Shown here piece after piece: positions 33,942 through 42,869 of a stretch of DNA of 64,000 nucleotides (positions are counted from its first letter, which is position 1; every line of letters begins with the position of its first letter). The notes below the pieces were generated by a model. It made no database searches. It was not told the origin of the DNA and saw nothing but the letters and a program-made list of their open reading frames with translations. The DNA is from Orrella daihaiensis (GTDB taxonomy: Bacteria > Pseudomonadota > Gammaproteobacteria > Burkholderiales > Burkholderiaceae_B): NCBI RefSeq assembly GCF_022811525.1, contig NZ_CP063982.1, forward strand, positions 248,001 to 312,000, given 5' to 3'. The position numbers were made by a program, and so were the translations under genes.

Positions 33942-35408
33942 ATGGGAAAGGTAACTGGATTTCTTGAACTCAAGCGCTTGAAAGAAGCAAGCCAGGCGCC
34001 AGAGGTTCGCATCAAACACTGGAGTGAGTTTGTTGATCGCTTAAGCGATGATGAGGCGAGCAAGCAGGGTGCGCGTTGCATGGATTGCGGCATACCATTC
34101 TGTAACAACGGCTGCCCGGTCAACAACATCATTCCTGATTGGAATGACTTGGTCTATCGCCAGCAGTGGCGCGAGGCGCTTGATGTGCTGCACTCGACCA
34201 ATAATTTCCCCGAGTTCACTGGGCGGATTTGTCCGGCGCCGTGTGAGGCGGCCTGTACGCTAAACATCAATAATGATCCTGTGGGCATCAAGTCCATTGA
34301 GCATGCCATTATCGATAAGGGCTGGGAAGAGGGTTGGGTCGTGCCACAACCGCCAGCGCAACGCACCGGCAAGAAAGTAGCGGTGGTGGGCTCAGGGCCA
34401 GCTGGCTTGGCTGCAGCTCAGCAGCTTGCGCGCGCAGGGCACGAGGTGACCGTATTTGAAAAGCAAGACCGCATTGGTGGTTTGCTGCGCTATGGCATTC
34501 CAGACTTCAAAATGGAAAAGCATTTGATTGACCAGCGAGTGGTGCAAATGCAGGCCGAAGGGGTTACCTTTTGCCCGTCTACCTACATTGGGTCGCCAGA
34601 TGATCCATCGGCCAATGGCCTTAACGTCAAGACGCCGGCAGACCTAGATGCTGAGTTTGACGCCATCGTGCTATCTGGGGGTTGCGAGGTACCGCGTGAT
34701 TTGCCCGTACCGGGACGCGAGCTCGAGGGTGTGATGTATGCCATGGATTTCTTGCGCCCACAAAACAAGGTTGTGGCTGGTGACAAGATTTCTGGGCAAG
34801 TGCTGGCCAAAGACAAGCATGTGGTCGTTATTGGAGGGGGCGATACAGGATCCGATTGTGTGGGTACAAGCAATCGTCATGGCGCGGCATCTGTGACGCA
34901 GATCGAACTCATGCCCAAGCCCCCTGAGCACGAGAACAAAGAAATGACCTGGCCGTATTGGCCGGCGAAATTGCGCACGTCTTCGTCGCACGAGGAAGGT
35001 GCTGATCGTGACTGGGCAATTACGACTAAGCATATTGAAGGTAGCAAAGGTAAGGTAACCAAGATCAAGGCTGCCCGTGTTCAGTGGGAGCGCGATGAGA
35101 CCACCGGTCAGTTCAAGATGAAAGAAGTGCCCGGATCCGAGTTTGATATCAAGGCTGATTTGGTGCTCTTGGCGATGGGCTTTGTTTCGCCGGTGGCTGA
35201 CGTACTCAAATCCTTCGGTGTGGATGTCGATGGTCGTGGCAACGCCCGGGCCAACACTGAGGACTATCGCACCAGCGTTGACAAGGTATTTGCTGCGGGT
35301 GATATGCGTCGTGGACAGTCCTTGGTTGTTTGGGCGATCAGAGAGGGTCGTCAATGTGCCCGTGCCGTGGATGAGTTCTTGATGGGTGTCACGGAGCTGC
35401 CTCGCTAA
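33942..35408 (+). CDS. gltD: Glutamate synthase (NADPH), small subunit
   Basis: Beta subunit of GOGAT, 488 aa, which passes electrons from NADPH through FAD and 4Fe-4S clusters to GltB. The N-terminal cysteines are in ARCMDCGIPFCNNGCPVNN and CPAPCEAACTL. The FAD-binding GxGxxG is VAVVGSGPAGLAAAQQLARA and the NADPH-binding one is VVVIGGGDTGSDCVGTS. The conserved C-terminal GDMRRGQSLVVWAIREGR is present. It starts 13 nt after gltB. The next operon begins 31 nt after its stop. Confidence 0.98.
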   Translation: MGKVTGFLELKRLKEASQAPEVRIKHWSEFVDRLSDDEASKQGARCMDCGIPFCNNGCPVNNIIPDWNDLVYRQQWREALDVLHSTNNFPEFTGRICPAPCEAACTLNINNDPVGIKSIEHAIIDKGWEEGWVVPQPPAQRTGKKVAVVGSGPAGLAAAQQLARAGHEVTVFEKQDRIGGLLRYGIPDFKMEKHLIDQRVVQMQAEGVTFCPSTYIGSPDDPSANGLNVKTPADLDAEFDAIVLSGGCEVPRDLPVPGRELEGVMYAMDFLRPQNKVVAGDKISGQVLAKDKHVVVIGGGDTGSDCVGTSNRHGAASVTQIELMPKPPEHENKEMTWPYWPAKLRTSSSHEEGADRDWAITTKHIEGSKGKVTKIKAARVQWERDETTGQFKMKEVPGSEFDIKADLVLLAMGFVSPVADVLKSFGVDVDGRGNARANTEDYRTSVDKVFAAGDMRRGQSLVVWAIREGRQCARAVDEFLMGVTELPR

Positions 35409-35439
35409 TCGGCTTGCAGGCGGGCGATACAATCTACTC

Positions 35440-36294
35440 ATGACATCGCCCGCCGATTCTTCTTCTACCCGCTTTACGTCCGAAACCAAGACCGTGCTTG
35501 ATTTTGAGCGGGTGACCTTGGCCTATGGCGATTTCACTGTGTTGGCAGACCTATCGATGTCGGTGCGTGCCAGTGAAGTCGTTGCTGTCATGGGTGGCTC
35601 GGGATCTGGCAAAACGACGTTAATGCGGGCGGCGACCGGGCAGCTTGGTGTGAAGTCCGGTGAACTCAAGGTCTTTGGGCACCCGCTGTCTGGCATCGGT
35701 CGTGTGGAGTTAGAGCGTTTGCGGCAGCGCATGGGCGTTTTGTTTCAGCATGGCGCCCTATTTACTGACCTCGATGTGTTTGAAAACGTTGCCTTCCCGC
35801 TAAGGGAGCATACGCGTTTGAATGAGGCTGAGATCGCCGATAAGGTGCTACACAACCTCGAAGCGGTGGGCTTGCGCGCAGCGGCACACTTGAAGCTGTC
35901 GGAAGTCTCCGGTGGAATGGCCAGGCGTGTGGCATTGGCCAGGGCCATTGTGCGTGAGCCTGAGCTGGTTTTTTACGACGAGCCATTTGCTGGGCTTGAC
36001 CCGATCTCCATGGGTGTCGCGGCTCGCTTGATACGAAGCCTTTCGGATAAGCTCGGCTGCGCCTCTGTGGTGATTACCCACGATGTGCCGGAGTCGTTTG
36101 AAATTGCTGATACCGTTTACATCGTTGGACAAGGGAAACTGAAAGCCAGCGGTTCGCCTGAAAGCCTGAATGAATCCACAGACCCTTACGTGCGGCAGTT
36201 TCTTGATGGTGCGCCAGATGGTCCGGTCGCTTTCGATTATCCATTGACCGATGCATTTGAGAAGTGGTGTCAAACCAAGGGAGTCAAGCCATGA
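35440..36294 (+). CDS. mlaF: Phospholipid ABC transporter ATP-binding protein MlaF
   Basis: ATPase of the Mla system, which moves phospholipids between inner and outer membranes. From ATG 35440 the protein is 284 aa. Walker A is GGSGSGKTTLMRA, the signature loop LSEVSGGMARRVALARAI (with SGGMARR as typical of MlaF), Walker B LVFYDEPFAGLDP, and the H-loop VVITHDVPES. A start at 35386 in the same frame would overlap gltD and is less likely. Its stop overlaps the mlaE ATG (ATGA). Confidence 0.95.
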   Translation: MTSPADSSSTRFTSETKTVLDFERVTLAYGDFTVLADLSMSVRASEVVAVMGGSGSGKTTLMRAATGQLGVKSGELKVFGHPLSGIGRVELERLRQRMGVLFQHGALFTDLDVFENVAFPLREHTRLNEAEIADKVLHNLEAVGLRAAAHLKLSEVSGGMARRVALARAIVREPELVFYDEPFAGLDPISMGVAARLIRSLSDKLGCASVVITHDVPESFEIADTVYIVGQGKLKASGSPESLNESTDPYVRQFLDGAPDGPVAFDYPLTDAFEKWCQTKGVKP

Positions 36295-37076
36295 ACATGG
36301 TGGATAAGCTTGGCTTGACCGGCGCCTTTGTACGCCGACAGTTAGTTGTATTGGGACAGTTGGCGCGGTTTTTTGTGCAGCTGGTGATGCGCACCGGCGT
36401 GATTGTTAAGCGTCCTGGGCTGGTCATCCAGCAAATTCATTTCATCGGCAACTATTCGTTGTTGATTATTGCAGTCTCGGGCCTATTCGTTGGATTTGTT
36501 CTCGGGCTACAAGGCTATTACACACTCAACCGCTATGGTTCGGAGGAGGCCTTGGGACTGCTTGTGGCCTTGTCGCTGGTGCGAGAGCTCGGCCCGGTCA
36601 TCACGGCCTTGTTGTTTGCTGGTCGAGCCGGCACGTCGCTGACAGCCGAAATTGGTTTAATGAAGGCAGGCGAACAAATAGCAGCCATGGACGTGATGGC
36701 CGTTGATCCAATCAGGCGCGTGTTGGCGCCGCGGTTTCTCGGCGGGGTGATCGCCATGCCGGTCTTGGCCGCAGTATTCTCCATGGTTGGGATCATCGGT
36801 GGCTGGATTGTCGGTGTCTTGCTAATAGGGATTGATTCAGGTGCTTTCTGGTCGCAGATGCAAGATGGCGTGGATGTGTTTGACGATGTCTTGAACGGGG
36901 CTATCAAGAGTGTTGTCTTCGGTGTGGCGGTAACCTTGATCGCATTGTTCGAGGGCTGGCAGTGCAAGCCCACGCCGGAGGGGGTTTCACGCGCCACGAC
37001 GCGAACAGTGGTAGCGGGTTCACTCGTGGTTCTTGGTCTGGACTTTGTTCTGACTGCGTTAATGTTTAGCAACTGA
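36291..37076 (+). CDS. mlaE: Phospholipid ABC transporter permease MlaE
   Basis: Integral membrane permease of the Mla complex, 261 aa from ATG 36291, which overlaps the mlaF stop by 4 nt. Conserved regions are IHFIGNYSLLIIAVSGLFVG, LGLQGYYTLNRYGSEEALG, LVRELGPVITALLFAGRAG and the coupling helix EIGLMKAGEQIAAMDVMAVD. Five or six hydrophobic segments are visible. The last 14 bases including the stop are tandemly duplicated. Confidence 0.96.
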   Translation: MNMVDKLGLTGAFVRRQLVVLGQLARFFVQLVMRTGVIVKRPGLVIQQIHFIGNYSLLIIAVSGLFVGFVLGLQGYYTLNRYGSEEALGLLVALSLVRELGPVITALLFAGRAGTSLTAEIGLMKAGEQIAAMDVMAVDPIRRVLAPRFLGGVIAMPVLAAVFSMVGIIGGWIVGVLLIGIDSGAFWSQMQDGVDVFDDVLNGAIKSVVFGVAVTLIALFEGWQCKPTPEGVSRATTRTVVAGSLVVLGLDFVLTALMFSN

Positions 37077-37089
37077 TGTTTAGCAACTG
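37062..37089 (+). repeat. 14-bp tandem duplication at the mlaE stop codon
   Basis: ATGTTTAGCAACTG occurs twice in direct succession (37062-37075 and 37076-37089). The first copy is the end of mlaE and the second lies just past its stop. It is a clean, probably recent duplication that only lengthens the mlaE-mlaD gap. Confidence 0.8.
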
Positions 37090-37115
37090 ATGCGTGTTAT
37101 TGGGGGTCAGGCTCT

Positions 37116-37586
37116 ATGAGCAACCATAAGATCGATGTTTGGGTAGGGCTCTTTGTTCTGCTTGGAATTCTGGCGTTGGTATTTCTAGCGTTACGCGCAG
37201 GCAATCTCAGTAGCTTTTCCTTTGCCCAGAGTTATGCTGTGCAGGCCAAGTTCGACAATATTGGTGGCCTGAAGGTGCGCGCCCCCGTTAAAAGTGCAGG
37301 CGTGGTCGTTGGGCGGGTGTCTGACATTCGGTTTGACAATCAAACCTATCAAGCCGAGGTGACATTTGATATCGACAAGTCTTTTGAGTTTCCGGCTGAC
37401 ACTTCAGCAAGCATCCTGACCTCGGGCTTGCTCGGTGAGCAATATATCGGACTTGATGCCGGGGGGGATGATCAGATGTTGGCTGCTGGCGACTCGATTA
37501 CACTGACACAAAGTGCGGTGGTGCTAGAGCGGCTGATCAGTCAATTCCTCTACGGTACGGCAGAAAAGGAAGGGGCAGCAGAGTAA
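37116..37586 (+). CDS. mlaD: Phospholipid-binding MCE protein MlaD
   Basis: Periplasmic MCE-domain subunit anchored by one N-terminal helix (VGLFVLLGILALVFLALRAG). The MCE domain carries VQAKFDNIGGLKVRAPVKSA, VVVGRVSDIRFD and TSGLLGEQYIGLDAGG. MlaD forms a hexameric ring on MlaE through which lipids pass. Length (156 aa) is normal. It lies in mlaFEDAC order with mlaA next. Confidence 0.96.
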   Translation: MSNHKIDVWVGLFVLLGILALVFLALRAGNLSSFSFAQSYAVQAKFDNIGGLKVRAPVKSAGVVVGRVSDIRFDNQTYQAEVTFDIDKSFEFPADTSASILTSGLLGEQYIGLDAGGDDQMLAAGDSITLTQSAVVLERLISQFLYGTAEKEGAAE

Positions 37587-37607
37587 ATCTGTTGCGAGGC
37601 AGAATTT

Positions 37608-38393
37608 ATGGCGATGACGCAAATTAAACGGTTGATGTTGGCTGCTTCGGTGCTGGTGTTGGCTGGCTGTGCCAGCACAAAAGGCCCGGAAAACCCAGCC
37701 GATCCCTGGGAAGGCATGAACCGCGGCACGTTTGCGTTTAACGAGGCTGTCGATGACGCTGTGCTTACGCCGATTGCTGAGCTGTACGCTTTCATCACAC
37801 CGCGCCCGGTTCGCACCTGTATTCGCAACATGTACCTAAACCTCGGTGAGATCTGGTCTGCGATTAACAGCGCACTACAGCAACGCCACTTTGACGCCAT
37901 CAACACCACCGGGCGGTTCATGTTGAACACCACCATGGGTCTTGGGGGGTGTATCGACGTAGCTAGCATGAACGGGCAGCCGCGCATCGAGAATGACTTT
38001 GGTATTACCTTGGGTGTTTGGGGTGTTCCCCAGGGGCCGTATTTGGTGCTGCCTTTGCTTGGCGCCAGTTCAGTTCGCGATGGTGTGGGCACGGTGGTTG
38101 ATTTCGGGGGCGACCAGCTCGATACGATTGGTTTGATCCCCAATGTGCGCCTGCGCAACTCATTGTGGGGGCTTGAGGTGGTGGTTCGTCGAGAAGCTTT
38201 GCTGACTGTCACAGACACCATTGATCGAACAGCGCTTGACCCATACAGCTTTATTCGTGACGCCTACCTGCAGCGCCGAGCCGCGATGGTGAGCGATGAC
38301 CCTGACGCACAGGCGCTACCGGATTATCAAGATTATGCAGATGTTGAGGCTGATGAAAAAGCGCTTGGCATCACTAAGGAGAAGGATCGATGA
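37608..38393 (+). CDS. mlaA: Outer membrane lipoprotein MlaA (VacJ)
   Basis: Outer-membrane partner of Mla that removes mislocalised phospholipids from the outer leaflet. The lipobox LAGC puts the acylated cysteine at position 21. MlaA signatures follow: NPADPWEGMNRGTFAFNEAV, LGEIWSAINSALQQ, TTMGLGGCIDVAS, DFGITLGVWGVPQGPYLVLP and LLGASSVRDGVG. Length 261 aa. The stop overlaps mlaC by 4 nt. Placing mlaA inside the mla operon is a betaproteobacterial trait. Confidence 0.95.
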   Translation: MAMTQIKRLMLAASVLVLAGCASTKGPENPADPWEGMNRGTFAFNEAVDDAVLTPIAELYAFITPRPVRTCIRNMYLNLGEIWSAINSALQQRHFDAINTTGRFMLNTTMGLGGCIDVASMNGQPRIENDFGITLGVWGVPQGPYLVLPLLGASSVRDGVGTVVDFGGDQLDTIGLIPNVRLRNSLWGLEVVVRREALLTVTDTIDRTALDPYSFIRDAYLQRRAAMVSDDPDAQALPDYQDYADVEADEKALGITKEKDR

Positions 38394-39058
38394 ATAGCGC
38401 GGCATTGCTGAACGACTCGGACAGATTCTTTGGTTTGTCCAAACATCTGCGACTCGTGACGGTGTTTCTGGCAAGTCTGCTGTTGTGCGTAACGGCCATG
38501 GCCAAGCCCAATCCTCAGGATGACCCACCCAAGTTTGTGCAGGACGTTGCCGATGAATTGTTGGTTGTTCTAAAAAGTGATCCTCAGGTCAGACAACAAA
38601 ACGTGGCACGCATTAATGAGGTTGTCGAGCAGTACATCATGCCTTACGTCGATTTTGAGCGCACCACACGACTTGCGGCTGGAAAGTACTGGCGCCAAGC
38701 TACCCCAGAGCAACGACAGGCACTTTCTGAGGCATTTAAAAACACGCTAATTCGTACTTACAGCGGTGCTTTGACGAAAGTTGACAATGGCACCAATATG
38801 GAAGTGCTGCCCTACCGGGCCGAGGCGGATGCCAAGGATGTCGTGGTCCGCTCAAACGTTGTTCAAGGCGCCAATACCCAGCCGATTCGAGTCGATTACC
38901 GACTGCGGTTGGAGCCCGAGGGTTGGCGCATCTATGATCTGAACGTTGAAAACGTGTGGCTAATTCAAAACTATCGCAACCAGTTCGCCCAGGAAATCAA
39001 TCGATCCGGCATTGATGGGTTAATTGCAGCGCTAAACCAGCGCAACTCTCAAAACTAG
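38390..39058 (+). CDS. mlaC: Phospholipid shuttle protein MlaC
   Basis: Periplasmic lipid carrier between MlaA and MlaD, 222 aa. A signal peptide (LVTVFLASLLLCVTAMAKP, about residues 22-40) precedes the Tol-Tol-Ttg2 fold with IMPYVDFERTTRLAAGKYWR, ALSEAFKNTLIRTYSGAL and GWRIYDLNVENVWLIQNYRN. The start ATG 38390 overlaps mlaA; the N-terminal stretch before the signal is longer than usual. In related genomes mlaB follows; here the next gene is an ABC-2 ATPase 3 nt later. Confidence 0.94.
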   Translation: MNSAALLNDSDRFFGLSKHLRLVTVFLASLLLCVTAMAKPNPQDDPPKFVQDVADELLVVLKSDPQVRQQNVARINEVVEQYIMPYVDFERTTRLAAGKYWRQATPEQRQALSEAFKNTLIRTYSGALTKVDNGTNMEVLPYRAEADAKDVVVRSNVVQGANTQPIRVDYRLRLEPEGWRIYDLNVENVWLIQNYRNQFAQEINRSGIDGLIAALNQRNSQN

Positions 39059-39061
39059 AAT

Positions 39062-39862
39062 ATGTCATCCGCAGCAATCGAATTTGAGCACGTCTATAAA
39101 ACTTACCAGCCCGCAGTCAAACATTGGTGGCAGCGCTTTACCAATCGCTCGCATGGTGAAGGTTTCAAGGCACTTCATGATGTCAGCCTGCGTATTGAGT
39201 ACGGAGAGTTTTTTGGGTTGCTTGGCCCGAACGGCGCTGGTAAAACCTCGCTGATTTCCATTCTTGCGGGTCTTTCATATGCAACCGAGGGCCGAGCTCG
39301 TGTTTGCGGACATGACGTGGTCAATGATTTCCGGGCTTCTCGGCGAGCACTTGGCGTTGTTCCACAAGAGCTCGTGTACGACCCATTCTTTACCGTGATG
39401 GAGACCTTGCGTATACAGTCCGGTTATTTCGGTCTGCATCGCAATGACGACTGGATTGAGGAAGTGCTTCATCACCTCGGTCTTTCAGACAAGATGCACG
39501 CCAACATGCGAGCGTTATCTGGTGGCATGAAGCGCAGAGTGCTAGTTGCTCAGGCACTGGTGCACCGGCCCCCGGTAATCGTGTTGGATGAACCAACAGC
39601 AGGCGTTGATGTCGATTTACGTCGTAGCTTGTGGGAGTTCATATCGCGGCTGAATCGGGAGGGTCACACGATACTGCTGACCACGCATTACCTGGAAGAG
39701 GCCGAAGCCTTGTGCGGGCGTATCGCCATGCTCAAGCGTGGTCAGATCGTTGCGTTAGATACCACCGATGCGTTGCTCGCGCGAGTCGGTGGTGCTGGAC
39801 TCGAGGAGGCGTTTGTGCAGATCATGCGCCAGGAAAATCAGGCAGCAGGCACAGCCCTATGA
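39062..39862 (+). CDS. ABC-2 type transporter ATP-binding protein
   Basis: ATPase of 266 aa. Walker A is GPNGAGKTSLISIL, signature ALSGGMKRRVLVAQAL, Walker B VIVLDEPTAGVDVDLRR and H-loop LLTTHYLEEAEAL. It pairs with the membrane protein encoded next (ATGA overlap). Such pairs at this location, between mlaC and ibaG, are conserved in betaproteobacteria and resemble YadGH of E. coli. The substrate is not established. Confidence 0.9.
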   Translation: MSSAAIEFEHVYKTYQPAVKHWWQRFTNRSHGEGFKALHDVSLRIEYGEFFGLLGPNGAGKTSLISILAGLSYATEGRARVCGHDVVNDFRASRRALGVVPQELVYDPFFTVMETLRIQSGYFGLHRNDDWIEEVLHHLGLSDKMHANMRALSGGMKRRVLVAQALVHRPPVIVLDEPTAGVDVDLRRSLWEFISRLNREGHTILLTTHYLEEAEALCGRIAMLKRGQIVALDTTDALLARVGGAGLEEAFVQIMRQENQAAGTAL

Positions 39863-40653
39863 AAGAGATCAGTTCGATGGTGGCTTCAATTCCAGGCCGA
39901 TCCGGGTTCTATACCCTCCTGTACAAAGAGCTGTTGCGGTTTTGGCGGGTGGCGTTTCAGACGATCGCTGCGCCCGTGATGACCGCCTTGCTTTATTTGA
40001 TTGTGTTTGTTCAAGTGCTTCAAGACCGTGTCAAAGTCTATGATGCGATTCCTTATACCGAGTTTCTGATCCCAGGCTTGATGATGATGAGCATGCTGCA
40101 AAATGCTTTTGCCAATCCATCCTCTTCGTTGATTCAAAGCCGGGTGACGGGCAATCTGGTGTTTGTGCTGCTCACACCGATTTCCACGCGCGAGTTTTTT
40201 ACGGCTTATGTGTTGGCCGCGGTCGTTCGTGGCCTGGCTGTCGGGCTAACGGTTTGGCTGGTATCCATGCTGTTTATTCCCATCCCGGTGACCTCGGTTA
40301 TTTGGGTGTTGGTTTTTGGGGTGTTGGGCAGTGCCATGCTGGGCATCTTGGGATTGATTGCCGGCCTTTGGTCAGAGAAGTTTGATCAAATGGCGGCGTT
40401 CCAGAACTTTTTGATCATGCCATTGACGTTTTTGTCAGGGGTTTTTTATTCGGTGCATAGCCTGCCACCGTTTTGGCAGGCTGTGTCGCATTGGAATCCG
40501 ATTTTTTATACCATTGACGGCTTCCGATACGGATTTTTTGGTGTGTCGGATAGTTCGCCCTGGCTAAGCCTTGCAGTAGTCGCCGGGTTTTTTATGGTCT
40601 TGACCATCATCGCAATCAGGCTGCTCGATAGCGGCTATAAACTCAGAACTTAG
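39859..40653 (+). CDS. ABC-2 type transporter permease
   Basis: Membrane subunit of 264 aa, start ATG 39859 overlapping the ATPase stop; the same frame is open further upstream but that lies inside the ATPase gene. Six hydrophobic segments are visible, with the ABC-2 signature region FQNFLIMPLTFLSGVFYSVH and LPPFWQAVSHWNPIFYTIDG. It resembles the YadH family. Function is unknown; the genomic link to mla, ibaG and murA suggests an envelope role. Confidence 0.9.
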   Translation: MKEISSMVASIPGRSGFYTLLYKELLRFWRVAFQTIAAPVMTALLYLIVFVQVLQDRVKVYDAIPYTEFLIPGLMMMSMLQNAFANPSSSLIQSRVTGNLVFVLLTPISTREFFTAYVLAAVVRGLAVGLTVWLVSMLFIPIPVTSVIWVLVFGVLGSAMLGILGLIAGLWSEKFDQMAAFQNFLIMPLTFLSGVFYSVHSLPPFWQAVSHWNPIFYTIDGFRYGFFGVSDSSPWLSLAVVAGFFMVLTIIAIRLLDSGYKLRT

Positions 40654-40666
40654 TGGAGTAGGACCC

Positions 40667-40909
40667 ATGTTGCCAACACCAGAGGACATCAAGAAATACA
40701 TTAGCGCAGGCTTGGCTTGTGAGCATCTCGAAGTCACCGGCGATGGTGCACATTTTGAGGCGGTGATTGTTAGCCCAGCGTTTGAAGGCAAGCGTCTGAT
40801 TGCACGTCATCAACTCGTTTATGCCGCGCTTGGTGATCGTATGCGCGATGAGATTCATGCCCTGTCCATGAAAACGCTCACACCTGATGAGTTCAAGGCA
40901 CAAGCCTGA
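40667..40909 (+). CDS. ibaG: BolA/IbaG family protein
   Basis: Small protein of 80 aa. The BolA fold is seen in YISAGLACEHLEVTGDGAHF, then AVIVSPAFEGKRLIARHQLV and LGDRMRDEIHALSMKTLTP; the conserved histidine of RHQLVYAAL is the likely Fe-S ligand. BolA proteins act with monothiol glutaredoxins. The ibaG type sits upstream of murA in many proteobacteria, as here: its TGA shares one base with the murA ATG. Confidence 0.92.
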   Translation: MLPTPEDIKKYISAGLACEHLEVTGDGAHFEAVIVSPAFEGKRLIARHQLVYAALGDRMRDEIHALSMKTLTPDEFKAQA

Positions 40910-42177
40910 TGGACCGATTGCTGATCACTGGGGGTAAGCCGCTGGTTGGCGAGGTAGAGATTTCGGGCGCTAAAAATGCTGCGTTGCCGATTCTTTGCGC
41001 CGCGCTGCTCACCGCTGATACCGTGGCACTGGCGAATGTGCCTAGGCTTAAAGACGTGGACACCATGCTGAGCCTGCTTGCCCAGCTTGGTGTCAAGGTC
41101 AAGCACGATGGGCAAGCGGGTGTGGAGCTAACCGCCAGTTCGCTCGATTCGCTTCAAGCGCCGTATGAACTGGTTAAAACCATGCGCGCATCCATCCTCG
41201 TGTTAGGGCCGCTGGTTGCGCGCTTTGGACAGGCCAGGGTTAGCTTGCCAGGCGGTTGTGCGATCGGACAGCGGCCGGTCGATCAGCACATTCGAGGTCT
41301 TCAGGCGCTTGGAGCCGAGATCACGATTGAGCACGGCTATGTCGTTGCTAAAGCCAAACGGCTAAAAGGCGCTGTGATTCGTACTGACATGGTGACCGTC
41401 ACCGGTACAGAAAACTTGCTCATGGCCGCAGTACTGGCTGAGGGCACGACGGTGCTGGAGAATGCTGCACGTGAGCCTGAGGTAGTGGATTTGGCCGAGT
41501 TGCTCATAAAAATGGGTGCCGATATTTCCGGGCACGGCACTGATCGAATCGTGATTCGTGGTGTCGAGCGTTTACACGGTGCGCAGCATGAGGTGATGCC
41601 TGATCGCATCGAGGCGGGTAGTTTTCTCTGTGCGGTTGCGGCAACGGGGGGGCAAATCCGGCTTGGCGGTGTTGCACCGTCTACAATGGGCGCAACGCTC
41701 AGTAAACTTGCTCAGGCAGGGCTGCAGCTAGAAGTCAGTGATGATTCGATTCAGGCCACTATGCAAGGCAGGCCCAAGTCAGTGGACATACGCACGCACG
41801 AATACCCCGGGTTTGCGACTGACATGCAGGCGCAGTTCATGGCGCTAAATACAGTGGCGCAGGGAACATCGATTGTGGTGGAGACCATATTTGAAAATCG
41901 CTTCATGCATGTGCAGGAACTGATACGGTTGGGTGCGGACATTGAAATCGATGGTCATACGGCAGTGGTCAGGGGTGTACCGTCACTGTCAGGCGCAACG
42001 GTGATGGCCACTGACTTGAGAGCCTCAGCTAGCTTGGTGATTGCTGGCCTGAAAGCTGAGGGCCAGACTGTCATTGAGCGTATCTATCATCTCGATCGTG
42101 GTTATACCAACATGGAAATTAAATTAAGGCAGCTTGGCGCTCAAATCGAGCGGATTTCTTCGCGAGGTCAAGCGTGA
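40909..42177 (+). CDS. murA: UDP-N-acetylglucosamine 1-carboxyvinyltransferase
   Basis: First committed step of peptidoglycan synthesis: transfers enolpyruvate from PEP to UDP-GlcNAc. Active-site residues are visible: K22 and N23 in ISGAKNAALPI and the fosfomycin-reactive C117 in LPGGCAIGQRPVD. Length is 422 aa. The C-terminal RASASLVIAGLKAEGQT and RIYHLDRGYTNM are standard. It uses the product of glmU. Stop overlaps the hisG GTG start by 4 nt. Confidence 0.97.
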   Translation: MDRLLITGGKPLVGEVEISGAKNAALPILCAALLTADTVALANVPRLKDVDTMLSLLAQLGVKVKHDGQAGVELTASSLDSLQAPYELVKTMRASILVLGPLVARFGQARVSLPGGCAIGQRPVDQHIRGLQALGAEITIEHGYVVAKAKRLKGAVIRTDMVTVTGTENLLMAAVLAEGTTVLENAAREPEVVDLAELLIKMGADISGHGTDRIVIRGVERLHGAQHEVMPDRIEAGSFLCAVAATGGQIRLGGVAPSTMGATLSKLAQAGLQLEVSDDSIQATMQGRPKSVDIRTHEYPGFATDMQAQFMALNTVAQGTSIVVETIFENRFMHVQELIRLGADIEIDGHTAVVRGVPSLSGATVMATDLRASASLVIAGLKAEGQTVIERIYHLDRGYTNMEIKLRQLGAQIERISSRGQA

Positions 42178-42836
42178 CTGCGGCGGTTGATCGTCCGGTG
42201 ACGCTGGCATTGTCCAAGGGCCGGATCTTTGAGGAGACGCTGCCGCTGCTGACGGCCGCTGGCATTGAGGTATCCGAGGATCCAGAAAAGTCGCGCAAAC
42301 TGATTATTGGCACTAACCGGCCCGATGTGCGCCTGATTATTGTGCGTGCATCAGACGTCCCGACCTATGTCGAATATGGTGCAGCAGATCTAGGCATTGC
42401 AGGCAAGGATGTCTTGATCGAACATGCAGCAACTCATCCGGGTGGCCTGTATCAGCCTATTGACTTGCAAATAGCCCGTTGCAAGCTTTGCGTGGCCGTG
42501 CCGCGCGGGTTTGATTACGAAGCGGCTGTGCGTCAGGGTGCGCGGCTACGCGTTGCCACTAAGTACGTCTGTGCAGCTAGGGAACATTTTGCGCGCAAAG
42601 GGGTCTATGTAGATCTGATCAAGCTGTATGGCTCGATGGAGCTTGCACCACTGATTGGGCTGGCTGATGCGATTGTTGATCTGGTTTCCACTGGCAATAC
42701 ACTGAAAGCCAACAACCTCGTGGCAGTCGAAGACATCATGCCGATTTCTTCGCGGCTCATTGTCAACCGAGCAGCGTTAAAGACACGACAGGGACAATTA
42801 CAGCCCATTATGGATGCTTTTGAGCAGGCAAGCTGA
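42174..42836 (+). CDS. hisG: ATP phosphoribosyltransferase, short form
   Basis: First step of histidine synthesis, joining ATP and PRPP. The protein has 220 aa and lacks the C-terminal ACT-like regulatory domain of long HisG; short forms work in a complex with HisZ, whose gene is not in the window. Motifs include LALSKGRIFEETLPLL, YGAADLGIAGKDVLIE, RVATKYVCAARE and the PRPP loop ADAIVDLVSTGNTLKANNL. Start is GTG 42174 inside the murA stop. Confidence 0.96.
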   Translation: MTAAVDRPVTLALSKGRIFEETLPLLTAAGIEVSEDPEKSRKLIIGTNRPDVRLIIVRASDVPTYVEYGAADLGIAGKDVLIEHAATHPGGLYQPIDLQIARCKLCVAVPRGFDYEAAVRQGARLRVATKYVCAAREHFARKGVYVDLIKLYGSMELAPLIGLADAIVDLVSTGNTLKANNLVAVEDIMPISSRLIVNRAALKTRQGQLQPIMDAFEQAS

Positions 42837-42869
42837 AATCCCTGTTAAGCTGATAGCTGTAGACTAGTC

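Noticed and set aside
35386..35439. Earlier mlaF start overlapping gltD
   Set aside because: The extra 18 residues show no conservation with MlaF, and ATG 35440 gives normal length.
34671..35489. Minus-strand 272-codon frame opposite gltD
   Set aside because: Long only because gltD has few stops in this register; no domain seen.
39631..39858. Longer N terminus for the ABC-2 permease
   Set aside because: It lies inside the ATPase gene in another frame; the ATGA overlap at 39859 marks the true start.
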